Shown in pieces: positions 23,733 through 35,299 of a stretch of DNA of 64,000 nt. The notes beneath the pieces are model-generated. The model ran no database searches and had not been told where the DNA came from. It was given only the letters and a program-made list of their open reading frames with translations. The translations under genes and the position numbers were made by a program. Position 1 is the stretch's first letter. The number at the start of each line of letters is the position of its first letter. The stretch is from positions 231,001-295,000 of the forward strand of contig JAODUP010000147.1 of the NCBI GenBank assembly GCA_025642065.1, in the 5' to 3' direction. The stretch comes from Paralvinella palmiformis. Taxonomy: Eukaryota; Annelida; Polychaeta; Terebellida; Alvinellidae.

Positions 23733-23927
23733 TGATGATGATTGATGATTGATGTTTTACGGCCACTTTTGTGCACATGGTAGGCTAAATGGGCCGAGCG
23801 ACCTCCAAAGGTAATGAAGCCAAGTCAAAGATTAAACACCATTCAGATATGTCCACGCCGAGGTTCGAACTCAGGTGGTAGTGATATGTGGTCCAACGCG
23901 CTACCAACTAGACCACGGAGGCGCCCC
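23733..23927 (-). mobile_element. tRNA-derived SINE, type A copy 1
   Basis: Minus strand: GGCGCCTCCGTGGTCTAGTT head with A box TGGTCTAGTTGGTAGC, B box GAGTTCGAACCTCGG, then the family body (CTTTGGAGGTCGCTCGGCCC, TTTAGCCTACCATGTGCAC) and an ATC-rich tail. Five copies of this family occur in the window (23733, 25536, 25846, 45226, 62517). Confidence 0.85.
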
Positions 23928-23959
23928 GGTGAATATATTTTAACATGGTGTGGTATCGA

Positions 23960-25530
23960 AATGAGTTGTGTAAGAATGTTAACATTTGGCATACATGTTT
24001 CTACTGAAGGTCACTGATATTCAAGACTATTTTTGAAGGCGCACTTTGTTACACAATTTTTTTTTTTCAGCTGAAGCCAACTGGTTTGTTTTTAAAGATT
24101 CATCACAATTAAATCTTTAACACTGGTAAAAACTAGGATTGTCAATATTGTAGAGCTTTATAATTTGTGAATTAAATTATTCCCTGTTTACAAACCTGGG
24201 GTTCATCAAGCGGCGACTGGCTGCCACCCAAGAGGCAACCCAAGACTGTGGCAGTGGCAGCATGAACTTATTATTGTAGGACATTACTTTGCACGCAGTG
24301 AATTGTTTTCACCCTTGTCGACTGTGTATTTGATTCTCATGTTTTGCTTTCTACTTTTTCTTCCACTTTTTCTTCGTTTACTTTTAGAAATTAGTTTTAC
24401 TTTTCACTCAAATAGATTTCTACAAGGTGCAAAATAAATGTATTTCAGTCACCCCTGGATGTAAGTAATAATTTGACTGGAATTTGCCTCGCCGTTAACA
24501 AACTTATACATAATAACGTGAGCCCTAGCAAATCGACTATAGATATTTCTAAGTACACGAGTTAATTCCAATTACCATAATTCTGCAACGTTATACATGT
24601 ATGCAACAAAGTTAGAATATCCTTATTTATAAAGTACACAATTCCTTTGATAGCTACAGTCTTACAGTATTCATTTAGCTGCACCTAATACCAGAAGATT
24701 ATATCGTGTTTCGCGAATTATGATATAACTTGTTCTAACTGTTTACAACTTGTGAAAATTGTTTATCATAAGAAATTGACATATGATTTAACTTTTTGTA
24801 TTCGTCTATATGATGTGGACAATGAAGACTCACTATAGTTTTTACTATTTCCAAGTGATACTAACCTTCCTGTTTATAATAAATGCATCTTACTCACGTA
24901 TTTAAATGTCAGAACTTGTTGTATAGTGTGCTAATTAAATAGTATATATAAACGTAAATATTATTCCGCAGCTGTTTATTAATTACTTCATCATTTCTTT
25001 CATATATAAGTCAATTCATCAATCCATAATTCCATTCCGAAATATTACATCCACATAAGTAGACTTTGACGAAAAGCTATGAACATGTTGCTGCTCTCAC
25101 CCATGACAGCGACGGTATCTGCGATGTATCAAAGTTCGCAGTAATTTGTATCATGGCATTATTCCTGTTCAAAATATTTTGCAGCGTGGTGTTATTGAAT
25201 CTGCTCGCAAAAATACCACTAGTATTTAATCACAACATATTATGTCATTAGCATTAGCGTCCAAGCGGACATCTATTGTAACTTCATGTGGTCATTTGAT
25301 ATCGTGTCATATAATCGGCTCTGGAAGAGAGAGAGGGAGCGGATACAGTGGGAGTTCTTCCGGATGAACGATAGACTAAGTACTGCGACCTTCCCTTCGT
25401 TCCTTTCACTAATGGCTTATAATGCACCATTTATAAATATAGTTTTGATAACTCACTACCCTAGTGTACAGATGGGACATTGGAGCTTACGATTTTAAAG
25501 ATTACCAGTAAAGAATAGCTTAGACTAAAA
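23960..25530. other. AT-rich intergenic DNA
   Basis: A candidate AATAAA at 24433-24438 could serve receptor 2, though it is nearly 1 kb past the stop. Short ORFs at 25066-25251 and 25286-25498 have no supporting features. Confidence 0.4.
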
Positions 25531-25535
25531 GAAAA

Positions 25536-25710
25536 TGTTGTTGTTTTACGGCCACCTTTAGGCTAAATGGTCCGATCGACCTCCAATGGTAATGGAGCAA
25601 AGTGAAAAACGAAACACCCTCCTGACATAGTCCGGTCGAGGTTTGAACCCAGGTGCTATAGATCAGTGGCCAATCGCTCTAACAGTTAGGCCAAGGATGC
25701 GCCCCCCCCC
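25536..25710 (-). mobile_element. tRNA-derived SINE, type A copy 2
   Basis: Minus-strand copy with degenerate A and B boxes (GGTTTGAACCCAGG on the plus strand). The shared body ends in TTTTACGGCC at 25543. A run of C at its 5' end (25702-25713) extends the head. Confidence 0.75.
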
Positions 25711-25845
25711 CCCACCAGTTAGGCCAGGGAGAATGGCTGATAAGTTCCTATCTTTTGTGAGCCATCTATATGAAAAAGTCAACAAGACCTGTGATACTTG
25801 GGATATTTAAATGTCTGATTATGGATAACTATGTAACCATATACA

Positions 25846-26011
25846 GATCCTTGGCAGATCACTACCATCTGAGTTCGAATCTCGGCGTGGGAATATCTGA
25901 AGGGTGTTTCATCTTTGACTTCGCTTCCTTCAATTTGGAGGTCGCTCGGCCCATTTAGCCTACCATGTGCACAAAAGTTGCCGTAAAACACCAATTATCA
26001 TCATCGTCGTC
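25846..26011 (+). mobile_element. tRNA-derived SINE, type A copy 3, 5'-truncated
   Basis: Plus strand from AGATCCTTGGCAGATCACTACC through B box GAGTTCGAATCTCGG and the family body to the tail ATCATCATCGTCGTC. The A box is missing. It lies 135 bases from copy 2 in the opposite orientation. Confidence 0.8.
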
Positions 26012-26217
26012 AGACACAACATGGAATATGCCACATATATCACAAAATACGACATATCTACTGAAAAAGCACGAAGGCGTTCAACAATATTACCACCAGC
26101 CACATGATCGACTTACATTCGAATGCATGAGAATGTGAGAAGCGACATAACTGTTAAAAATGCAAATAAAATATGTTGAGTATCATCTTACATACTTTTT
26201 TCAACTAAACATAGATT

Positions 26218-26275
26218 TAATAATAATAATGCATATTTAACAACAGCGCCCTTACCATCAGGAACCGTTCACTGA
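26218..26275 (-). mobile_element. LINE 3' end scrap
   Basis: AATAATAATGCATATTTAAC followed by CAGCGCCCTTACCATCAGGA resembles the 3' terminus and tail of the L2/CR1-like family (compare 1235-1275). Confidence 0.5.
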
Positions 26276-26339
26276 TACCCCTAATATCTAATATCCACTT
26301 CTCCTCAGTGTAATTAGAGATTTAATAAAGAAATTTCAT

Positions 26340-27000
26340 AACTATTTATTCACGAGATTCGCAAACCTGTCCACTCAATATGCTACACATATAATCACAT
26401 ACAACACTATAAAACAGCAGCCTGACATAATGTTCCACACAGATATCGCTGATACGAATTGGCTTAATAATTTCTAGGTTTTTGGCTTCCATAATTCTAT
26501 TAGCAACACAAAGGGATAACTCACTCTATGGAATCCCTGTTATCCTATAAACCGACTAAATGGCGTTTAGCAAGCCATTGCTGATAATATTGACAACGTG
26601 TGCGATTGAGCGATAATAAAGTATTTTGAAAGTTTTATCATTTTTAAGCACACTAAATCTAAAAACGTTACGGATATTATTTAATACAGAAACATTAATA
26701 TTATACTCGTGGAGCAAGACGATGTTGGTAATTCTGGCGCTTTTATTTATTTATTTTTATTTTATTAATAAAACCTCCAAATAGGAGAGGATACAATACA
26801 CTGCACCATAGTGCCGAGGAAACACACCATAAAATATATCTCAAACCGTTTACAGTTTAAACTGTTAAAAAGGACATAAAAGTAAATTGAGCATGTAAGG
26901 GTTATAAAATCCGTTGACTAGAGTTTATTTCACATTGTCGACTAGACCATCGTTTTTTACAGGTTTACACTGTCTGTTGACTTGACTAGAATATGTATCA
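26340..27000. other. AT-rich DNA without genes
   Basis: No recognisable feature apart from short TTTA runs near 26740. Confidence 0.4.
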
Positions 27001-27004
27001 TCAT

Positions 27005-27935
27005 ACAAGTACCTAATCATTGACACATCGTGCTTTTTACATTGTACCATTGTTCGGTATCAGACTGTCCCAGTGATAGTATATAAGAATAGAATTTTAG
27101 TCCTTTCGTTTCATTTCTAATAAGTAATTTCATTACATCCCTCTGACTCTCTCCTATGAACTGGGATATTCTTTTAATATTCATAACTTGTAATATGGGT
27201 GTATTCCTACAATATGATTTCAGGCCAATGGCAGCCTTCAACAATTTAGTTTGATACTTCTCAAGTGATTCGATTGTTTGGTTTTTTTTTGACATATTCA
27301 TACATGATATTCCGTATGTAAGCACAGGTCTGAGTGCTGTCATCCACAAATAGCGTATCGTGTCAGGATTTGTACCACGCTTACACGGACCTACACATTG
27401 GAGAGCATAAAAGGCTCTGCGACAGGCACTGATGCGGGATTCGGCATGATGGAATGGATTATCCGAGATAACCGCCCCGATGTATTGGATTGCAACCACC
27501 GATTAACCATCCAGTTTGTTGGCCTTATCGTCCAAATGTGGCACACTGTGTCTTGGTGGGGTTAAACCGAAGTCCATGTGAAACAATATAATTATTTGCA
27601 CAGTTAATCGGCTTCTGGAGTCCTGTCATACTAGTACCTGTTGGTATAAAATCATCAGCATAACAAAATACGTTATATGGCACATCATTAATTAAAATTC
27701 CTCCAACTGTACAATTTAAAATGTCGATAAGTTGCTGATAAAATAGATTAAAAGGAAGGGAGATGACAATCCTCCCTGTCGTGTGCCTTTTAAAACCTGG
27801 ATACAATCACTCAATGAATTGTTCCATCTAATGTACACTTTAAGATCAGAGTACCAGTCAAATAAAATCCTCCACATCTGATCCGGGATCACTCCAGATG
27901 CACGAACATTTTATAAAGCCATGGTCAGTCAGAGC
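27005..27935 (-). mobile_element. Non-LTR retrotransposon RT fragment (different lineage)
   Basis: Minus strand: KGTRQGG...SPFLFNLFYQQL near 27790-27720, the catalytic YADD (in VFCYADDFIPTGTS) near 27670-27630, then HGLRFNPTKTQCATFG (27575-27530). After a frame change comes a C-terminal domain at 27499-27017 (YIGAVISDNPFHHAESRI, then RYLWMTALRPVLTYGIS). These motifs differ from the L2/CR1-like family, so this is a separate non-LTR lineage. Frame breaks make it defective. Confidence 0.75.
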
Positions 27936-27944
27936 CGCACATTA

Positions 27945-28023
27945 GTAGTAGTGGTAGTAGTAGTGGTAGTAGTAGTAGTGGTAGTAGTAGTAGTTGTAGT
28001 AGTAGTAGTAGTAGTAGTAGTAG
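27945..28023. repeat. (GTA)n / (GTG)n microsatellite
   Basis: Imperfect AGT/GGT trinucleotide tract of about 79 bases. Confidence 0.9.
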
Positions 28024-28211
28024 TATAAAGGATGTATGGATTTATAGATAAAATGTGTATCGACTGCGATCAAATGTGTGTTTTTCCTTTTATCCTCTGA
28101 TTACAAGAATATAAAAAAGCATTTATAGATAAAAAGTAGATGAACTATTTTAAAGTGAATTGGGTGTTTGATAGTAGTTATCACTTTCATTTCTAGTTTA
28201 TATGCTTGATG

Positions 28212-28320
28212 GGGGTATCCTAGGGGCGTTTTCCTACCGGGGGAACTTTCCAGGGGGGGGGGAATATTCCGGGGGGAATTGTCCGGGCGGAATGTTCTGG
28301 GTAGGAGGGGAGGGTCTAGA
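28212..28320. repeat. G-rich degenerate repeat
   Basis: Repeated units of a G5-G10 run followed by AATnTTCC or a variant, about 15-18 bases each, from 28212 to 28310. Could form G-quadruplexes. No transposon assignment. Confidence 0.6.
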
Positions 28321-28457
28321 TTCCACTTCTTGTATCTTCACTCAGTGACAACTGCCCTGATTGTCCCTCAATCTCAGACACTTTTCCGAGAAAGATCATT
28401 AATATCTACAGATAATTCGAACCAAAACCATTGCACACAGTAATATGTTCAATGGTT

Positions 28458-28852
28458 AACAAAATAATATGTCTATAAAAACCCATTAATAGATTTAAAG
28501 GATATTTATTTGTTACCTGTGAACAGGCGTGTTTTTAGAACGGATTTCAAATTTTCAAGAGGCATTTCTAATATCTGCCGGCAATCTATTCCACAAAGTG
28601 GCGGCTGCAATACTAAACGCACAATCACCATATGACTTCAGCCAAGACAACAGCACCTGCAATAATATCTGCCTAGATAATCAGAGTTTTCACGGTGGCT
28701 TTCTAGTGGACACCAGTTCACACAGGTATTCAGGTGCCATGTCAGTAATAGATTTATAAGTTGACAATAAAAACTTGAATTGGATACGCTGTCTAACAGG
28801 TAGCCAATGTAGTTTACGAAGAATTGGGGTCATATGATCATATTTTCGAGTA
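28458..28852 (-). mobile_element. L2/CR1-like LINE, 3' part, split by insertion
   Basis: Minus strand reads KLHWLPVRQRIQFKFLLS and TYKSITDMAPEYLCELVS, the family C-terminus. The sequence stops at TCGAGTA (28846-28852) and resumes at 29757 with TATTTGTCACTATGCG. In the uninterrupted copy at 36880-36905 this reads CGAGTATTTGTCACTATGCG, so one LINE has been split. Confidence 0.85.
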
Positions 28853-29756
28853 CCGTACTCACGCGAATAAGGGCCCCGGCGGCTATTGTTTTCGATGACT
28901 GTTTTCCCCCGGCGGCTATTCAAGCATGCCCTTATTCAAGCAGAGGCTCTTAATGTTTTTAAGACATGTTGGTGTCTGATATAAACGATTATCGTACTGA
29001 AAATATTGTTCATCCATCCAAAAACACATCGACAAATGTACGAAATTTGCTTTTCTATTAAAAGATAATAATCCCCTAATCATTATGTTTATCACCCTGT
29101 GATTGGGCTAATCTCGTCACAGTGACAGTGTGTGACAGGCCTCTCATCCAATCAAGCAGACAACACCACACCACACTGTCAATAGGAAGTATCAGTGGTC
29201 TGAAGCTAATTACACCCAGACATCATCTGATGTTATGTAACTAATGGCTTCGTTTGATCCTTTAATCTGCTTATAATTGACATGTTGATCCCCTGACATG
29301 CCTGCTTGTTTAGGTGTGCATTTATTTCCGACAAAAGACATTGAGTTAAAACGATCTTGGCTTCCCGTACTTACAGTGATCATGTGACCCTCAATAATGG
29401 CGTAGATTACAGAGAAAAAAACGAAGACGATTGATCAATAGAAACACAATTTTACTGATGAGCAACTGACAATTTATACGATGGATTTAGTTTTGTGGAT
29501 GATTATTTTCGCCGCGAATTTTCCATAATACCAGTATAAATTAACTGACATGAACATCAATGGCAAGTATGCTGCTGACGTGTGAATAGAATGTGGGCGA
29601 TGATCAATGAATCTATATTAAAGTATTCGTACATGTGAATCTTCGTTTGTTTTCTCCGAGAGGGGGCGCTTAATCAAACAGGGGCACTTATTTACCCCCG
29701 GCCCCTGTTCAATCATGCCCCTGTTCGAGCAGGGGCCCTTATTCGCGTGAGTATAG
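28853..29756. mobile_element. 904-bp terminal-inverted-repeat element nested in a LINE
   Basis: Left end CCGTACTCACGCGAATAAGG and right end CCTTATTCGCGTGAGTATAG are inverted repeats with two mismatches near the tips; GGGCCCC continues the match inward. It is flanked by TA on both sides (28851-28852, 29757-29758), matching the single TA in the empty LINE sequence. This fits a Tc1/mariner-pogo-type nonautonomous element. Subterminal GGCCCC / CCCTTATT motifs repeat inside both ends. No coding capacity is seen. Confidence 0.85.
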
Positions 29757-30440
29757 TATTTGTCACTATGCGAGCTGCACTATTCTGAATTCGTTGAAGG
29801 CAATTAATGTTATAATCAGATATGCCATATAACAGGAGGTTACAATAGTGTATACAAGATATAACAAAGGCATGAACTACAGTTAAAAGTGATTCTTGTT
29901 TCAAGAATGCTTTTAAACAGTGGACGTTCTTAAGATGGTAGTAGGCAGCTCGGCAAACTAATGTGACATATTCACACATGTTAATACATTTGTCAAAAAT
30001 AACCTCTAGATTTTTTTACTGACCCATTAGGGGTAATCGAAGATGAACCCTTCTGTAATCCTGGTGTTTTTAAGGAATTGACACAATGCGGTGATGGCAA
30101 ATATATAATGTTTGTTTTATTATCATTTAGTCTTAGAAGATCTTAAGTCATCCATAGCCGAATATTAGCAATACAAATGTATCTCATTGTCAGGATCCAG
30201 AGTGTCATCAGCATAGAAGTGACATTTAACCCCATATCGGTGTGCAATGATCCCAAGAGGACGGGTATACATTGTGAATATCAGTGGACCAAGAACTGAA
30301 CCCGGTGATACACCAGATAACAAAAACTGAATGTCAGATAAAATAACACGAAAAGACACTCTCCATGAGTATTGTTCCAGGAAGGATCAAAACCAATTCA
30401 AGTACTTTATCTGACAGACCGAACATCTATTTCAACCTGG
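29757..30440 (-). mobile_element. L2/CR1-like LINE, 5' part of the split copy
   Basis: Continuation of the LINE split at 28852. Minus strand holds HCLKAFLKQESLLTVVHAF (29930-29870) and RT motifs GSVLGPL (30300-30280) and HFYADD (30225-30205). Truncated at about 30440, just before a (GT)(TA) microsatellite. Confidence 0.8.
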
Positions 30441-30457
30441 GGGAGTGTGGATGCGTG

Positions 30458-30462
30458 CGTGC

Positions 30463-30510
<48 letters not shown>

Positions 30511-30526
30511 ACCTATATATATATAT
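30458..30526. repeat. (TA)n microsatellite
   Basis: GCGTGCG followed by TA repeats, briefly interrupted near 30509-30517. Confidence 0.9.
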
Positions 30527-30529
30527 ACA

Positions 30530-31190
30530 GCATGTTCTCAATCTTACAAGTATTCCAATCATTATGGGATGATTAAATTAGCGAGAACAAGTGTGATATA
30601 ACTGTAAAAATTCGACATCCAACGTCTTTATAGATGTCGTATTGTTTTCCCGATGATTTTGTAATCGAGAAAATACTTTGTGAACGACGATATGGAAAGG
30701 CAACCTTGTACAATATAATAAAACCTTATCGGTGTGGTGCTGTCAAGTGTTGGCTAGGTACTCCGCGAGTTGTACGGCAATATGTCATTCTGATACATGA
30801 AGAACGGAACATATTTGTCCTTAGATATCAGTTAGCTATTCCAAAATATTAATGGCAGTAACGTGTCAGGTATCATCGCTAATATTCGGTTACAAAAAAA
30901 TATGTTGATCTCGTTTACATTTTAATATCAAGTTTATAGCACTAACTTGATTATAAATTGAATATTACACGTCGTAAAGCGAATGGGATTTTTCCCAGGG
31001 GCGTCGTCTTACGGTGTCTCCTTTTAACGCCCTTCTACGGTTCTTTGGATTCATTGATGAGATGAGGTGTAAAATTACCTACTTCTGCTCCATATATCCA
31101 TCCGTATGCTCTATCAGATAACTAACCCTACCCAGTACGCATTTAAAACAAACACGAAATAGTAAAATATTTATTTTGATGCGCCTGAAA
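30530..31190. other. Spacer with short ORF
   Basis: An ORF at 30634-30852 (72 codons) has no recognisable motif and no splice or start context. Otherwise nothing is seen. Confidence 0.35.
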
Positions 31191-31192
31191 AT

Positions 31193-31665
31193 GTAATAAT
31201 AATAATAATAATAATAATAATTATCATCATCATCATGTATATTTAATAAAGCGCCATTACTAGCAGGAGCCATTCAAAGGCGCTGTGCAAATAATATGTA
31301 ATATAATAATATCCCAAATAAAAAGTCTGTAAAAACCATATAAGAGATTAAAACCAGAATTATTATTTATCAGTGAAAGCCACCTTGAACAGGTGTTTTT
31401 AGAACGTATTTAAAATTTCCAAGAGACAATGCATTTCTAATATTTGTCGGCAACCTATTCCACAAAGTGGGGGGCTGTAACACTAAACGCACAATCACCA
31501 TATGACTTGAGCCGAGATACTGGCACCTGCACTAGTATCTGATTGGATGACCTGAGGTTTCGGGATGACTTTCTAATGGACATCAATTTATGCGAGTATT
31601 CAGGTGCCATATCATTGATAAATTTATACGTTATTTTTAAAATCTTGAAATGAATATGCTGTCTT
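31193..31665 (-). mobile_element. L2/CR1-like LINE, 3' fragment
   Basis: The LINE 3' terminus (TTTAATAAAGCGCC on plus) follows an AAT/ATC tail at 31193-31236. The C-terminal coding segment reads through 31380-31640 on minus with several breaks. 5'-truncated at about 31665. Confidence 0.85.
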
Positions 31666-31800
31666 ATTCAGTTATAGAAAATGCATTACTAGAACGGGAC
31701 TAAAGGGCTTGAAACTCGACAGAAACCTAAATAAATAGATTACGGCTTATTTCCCCTATGATGTGTCGGATGCGGCCGTATGTTTAATATTATCCATCTA

Positions 31801-31839
<39 letters not shown>

Positions 31840-31840
31840 T
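31801..31840. repeat. (ATT)n microsatellite
   Basis: Perfect ATT run of about 39 bases. Confidence 0.9.
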
Positions 31841-31951
31841 GAGCGATTTAAAAACTATATTACTATATTATCAACAGCAACAGTATTATTGTTTTAATTT
31901 AAGCGCATGTGTTTAACGAACGCTTACACATGTGGGTGTGCTGTATTTATT

Positions 31952-32129
31952 TTTGTTGTTGTTGGTGTTGGTGTTGTTGTTATTGTTGTTGCTGCTGCTG
32001 CTTCTGTTGGTGTTATTGTTGTTATTATTATTATCATTATTATTATTATCATCATCATCATCATCATCGTCGTCGTCGTTATTAATATTATTATTATTAT
32101 TATTATTATTATCATTATTATTATTATTG

Positions 32130-32161
<32 letters not shown>

Positions 32162-32195
32162 GTCGTCATTGTTGTTGTTATTGTTGTTGTTGCCA
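31952..32195. repeat. Long compound TTG/GCT/TTA/ATC/GTC trinucleotide tract
   Basis: About 240 bases of trinucleotide repeats with phase-preserving changes of unit, giving open frames on both strands (poly-Val/Ile, poly-Leu/Ser, poly-Thr). The ORFs are artefacts of the repeat. Confidence 0.9.
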
Positions 32196-32219
32196 CTTAT
32201 AAAACAATTAACTAAATTG

Positions 32220-33050
32220 ATACAGTATAATAAACGTGGTTAATTATTAGGCTTGTTGATGTTTCTATATTCCATTATAAAATAACGCAATCAGTTTACA
32301 AATGAAGTTCTGTTATATGTATCACGGCTGATAAGTAGTTGGGTTGATATAAAACATAGGAAGACCGAATTTCAATAGAGAGGCTATCCTTATAACAATA
32401 GTATGAATGTTCCGAGTATCAGTCATCGTCGAAATGTCGTTTTACCAACTTAGAACATCAGCCCAATGGTGTCCATTAGCAGGGTATTTTTACCCCATAC
32501 CCGTAGTTCTTCCAGTTATCACCAGATGGCGAGCACCAGTTGGGAAATATCTATGCAAACTGTACACCGAGATTATAATTATTGTTTGAAAATTAATGGC
32601 CTAATAACAAACTCGCTTCATGTTGAGTATAGACTGAAACGGCGCTGTTCACCCTAGGCCAATGGTATTTAAATTTTATATCGACTAAAGACAACTGGCA
32701 TTGATATTTCTAACAATAATAGTCCCATAAATGAGATGACATAGGTTGATAATACTGACACCCTTCTTGGGCCAGAGCCTCAACTACAAGTTGTAAATAA
32801 TTATATTCACTATAGAAATCCAAGTGTAGAGAGAATGTAATATATGTTTCATCTTGATAAATATGAACTGGAAAGAGTAGACAAAGATAAATATTTTGAT
32901 TTATGTTTGACGGAATAGCTAGATTATAACGTGATGACAATTAGTGTTCACCATAACGCGGCTAAAGGAGCCTTTAATTTATTAATTGCCAGGTTTAATG
33001 TAAATAGCATAAGGTTAATTATTCCATACGGGTATATCATTTAGATTCAA
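32220..33050. other. AT-rich spacer
   Basis: ORFs at 32407-32589, 32466-32657 and 32710-32940 lack motifs. Nothing supported. Confidence 0.35.
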
Positions 33051-35040
33051 AGAATTATAACTGCATTAATATTGACGATAACCATATATATATATTCTGT
33101 CTTATCCTTATTCAATTTCAGTATTTCGCTGTTCATCAAAATATTTATGCCTCTAATACAAGTTCAACTAGAGATGAAATATCATCCGATTTATCACATG
33201 GTTTCAATGTCAGGTAGACTTGAGCATCATCGGCATAAAAACGATATGTAATGTTATACCATTTAATAATTTCATTTAATAATTATTAACGGCTTAGTAT
33301 ACATTCAGCAATTGATTGGTTCCAGAATGGATCCTTGTGATAGGCCTACGCCAAAATGAAGACGTACATCTGATATTTTATCCCCGATTGAAACACAATG
33401 AGTTATGTCGATGAGGTACCACTTTACCCAAGTTAAGGCCTTATCCTTGATGCCAAAGCAAATTCTAAACTCTTAATTAGTATTATGTGATCGATTATAT
33501 CAAAAGCTGCAGATAAACCAAGCAGAATTAATGCACCCATTGATTCTTCATCAAGAACCTCCGAACTTTCACTGCGCACTTTCAAGAGAGTATTTTCTGT
33601 TAAATGTTTTTCATACGCATTGCTACTAGCTTTTCAATCAATTTGGAGATGATAGAATGGTTAGATATAGAACGTTACCTCTTCATGTCTCCCTAATCCA
33701 TCCATATCTCTTAAGCGTCGGGATTGTGGTGGCCCATGTTGAGCACAATGGCATCATTGACTCACCCAGCAATTATGTTTCTAATAGCTGTAATTGTTGG
33801 CAGAAGTTCATCCACGTTTCAAAAGCCAAATAGTTAGTGGATCCAAGTCATATCACTTGTTCGGAGACTTCCAGGTTATCTCCTCAGCATCAACCACAGA
33901 AGTTGGTCGAAACATTTCAAGAATATTCCCATTAAACAGAATATCCGCAAACATGGAGATATTGCAGATATTATTTGAGGAATTAGAAATACATTTTTAT
34001 TCCTGATGATTTTCGTTTTTCTTATAAAGATATTGCTGATCTTGTCCGCCAAGGGTTAATCTCGGGTAAAATGTGAAATATTTACATTTGAATTACTTCT
34101 CATCACGTTTCTAGCTAATTTGAAGAGTTTCTTTTTATCTTTTCCACATCTTTCTGTCTTTCTCGAATAGAATCACTTCTCGTCGAATAGTAGTGTATTC
34201 GTTGTTCCACCGAGATCACTGTATAAGGCATAGGACTGCATTAAGCAAGTTCCGTGCCTTATTCGCTCTGCCTTCGCAGATCTAAGTGTATCACAGTACC
34301 AATGAGTTTCCAGTTTCATCGTGATGATATTCGAACAAGATGGAACATAGTGATTAATGATATTTTGAACACCTTTATTATAGGCTTCTACCAGCTTATC
34401 AACTTATCCCTGACATTCGTTTAGATGCTGAGCCAACTGTAAATCCTCCATAACATTTTAAATATCTATGCCACGATACTTTCTGTATGTGACCTTTTTC
34501 GTATGCAATCTGGCTTACCTTTATTGCAACCGAGCCAGCGGTCGCATGCAGCAGGAACTCCTATTACGATGAAGCTCGATTATCTAGAGATGGCAAAATC
34601 TAGTGTGTGGCCTCCTTTGTGAGTGCCACCTACTGATATACTGAGCCAATCCATGGGAATCCAATACATATCAAAACCTACAAGATTCAATATCGGACTT
34701 ATTATCCACATGGAAGTTTAAATCACCAATTATTGCAACATCTTATGAAATAAAGGCTAGGCTATCTAAACATTTAGGCCATTCATCAAACAAAATGGTT
34801 TTAGCAAATTGGGTTTCTAAAACCATTTTCCTTAGAAGGAGAGCGACAACATATAACAAAGCGTTTCATGTTTAAATATGCCTAACAATTTTTCTGCCCG
34901 TCCGAGTTCCCCGAAGTGCGCGATGACGCGTACTCCAAAGTGTTGATGCAGTAGCTTTCGCGTCACGGTTAGACCCAGACTGTTAACTATAACTTCCCTT
35001 CCCACGGGTATAAGCTGCAGTAACGGCTAACTTATCTCCA
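33050..35040 (-). mobile_element. Degenerate L2-like LINE, endonuclease and RT
   Basis: Minus strand contains GDLNFHVD (endonuclease, about 34725-34700), LGGTTNTLL with a following Lys-rich segment (about 34215-34130), AFDIIDHIILI (about 33510-33480), ALTWVKWYL (about 33435-33410), VGLSQGSILEP (about 33345-33310) and YRFYADDAQVYLTL (about 33250-33205). The order endonuclease, linker, RT is that of an L2-group LINE, distinct in detail from the main family here. Many stops make it inactive. Confidence 0.7.
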
Positions 35041-35241
35041 AATGGTTTCCCACTGACTACAGAAGAATTATGATCTAATTCAGAATAAGTAAAGTCAAGA
35101 CTTCAGTTTCAGTTGCAAATAAATGTGATATGAACATTCATCTACCATTCAGGAGTTTGGTGAAGCCAAACTTGACACTCAAACTGCATAAAACAACATT
35201 CTTACTGGAGAAAACCATGCGAAGCTTCCATGTAAACACAG

Positions 35242-35244
<3 letters not shown>

Positions 35245-35291
<47 letters not shown>
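35245..35291. repeat. (TA)n microsatellite
   Basis: Perfect TA run of about 46 bases. Confidence 0.95.
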
Positions 35292-35293
<2 letters not shown>

Positions 35294-35299
35294 TAGGAG

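Noticed and set aside
23860..23927. tRNA gene candidate (B box GGTTCGAACTC and an A box)
   Set aside because: Acceptor and anticodon arms do not pair; the sequence continues into a repeated body and ATC tail, so it is a SINE.
31907..32243. ORFs of about 100 codons (poly-Val/Ile, poly-Leu/Ser, poly-Thr)
   Set aside because: Direct products of a long trinucleotide repeat tract open in all phases.
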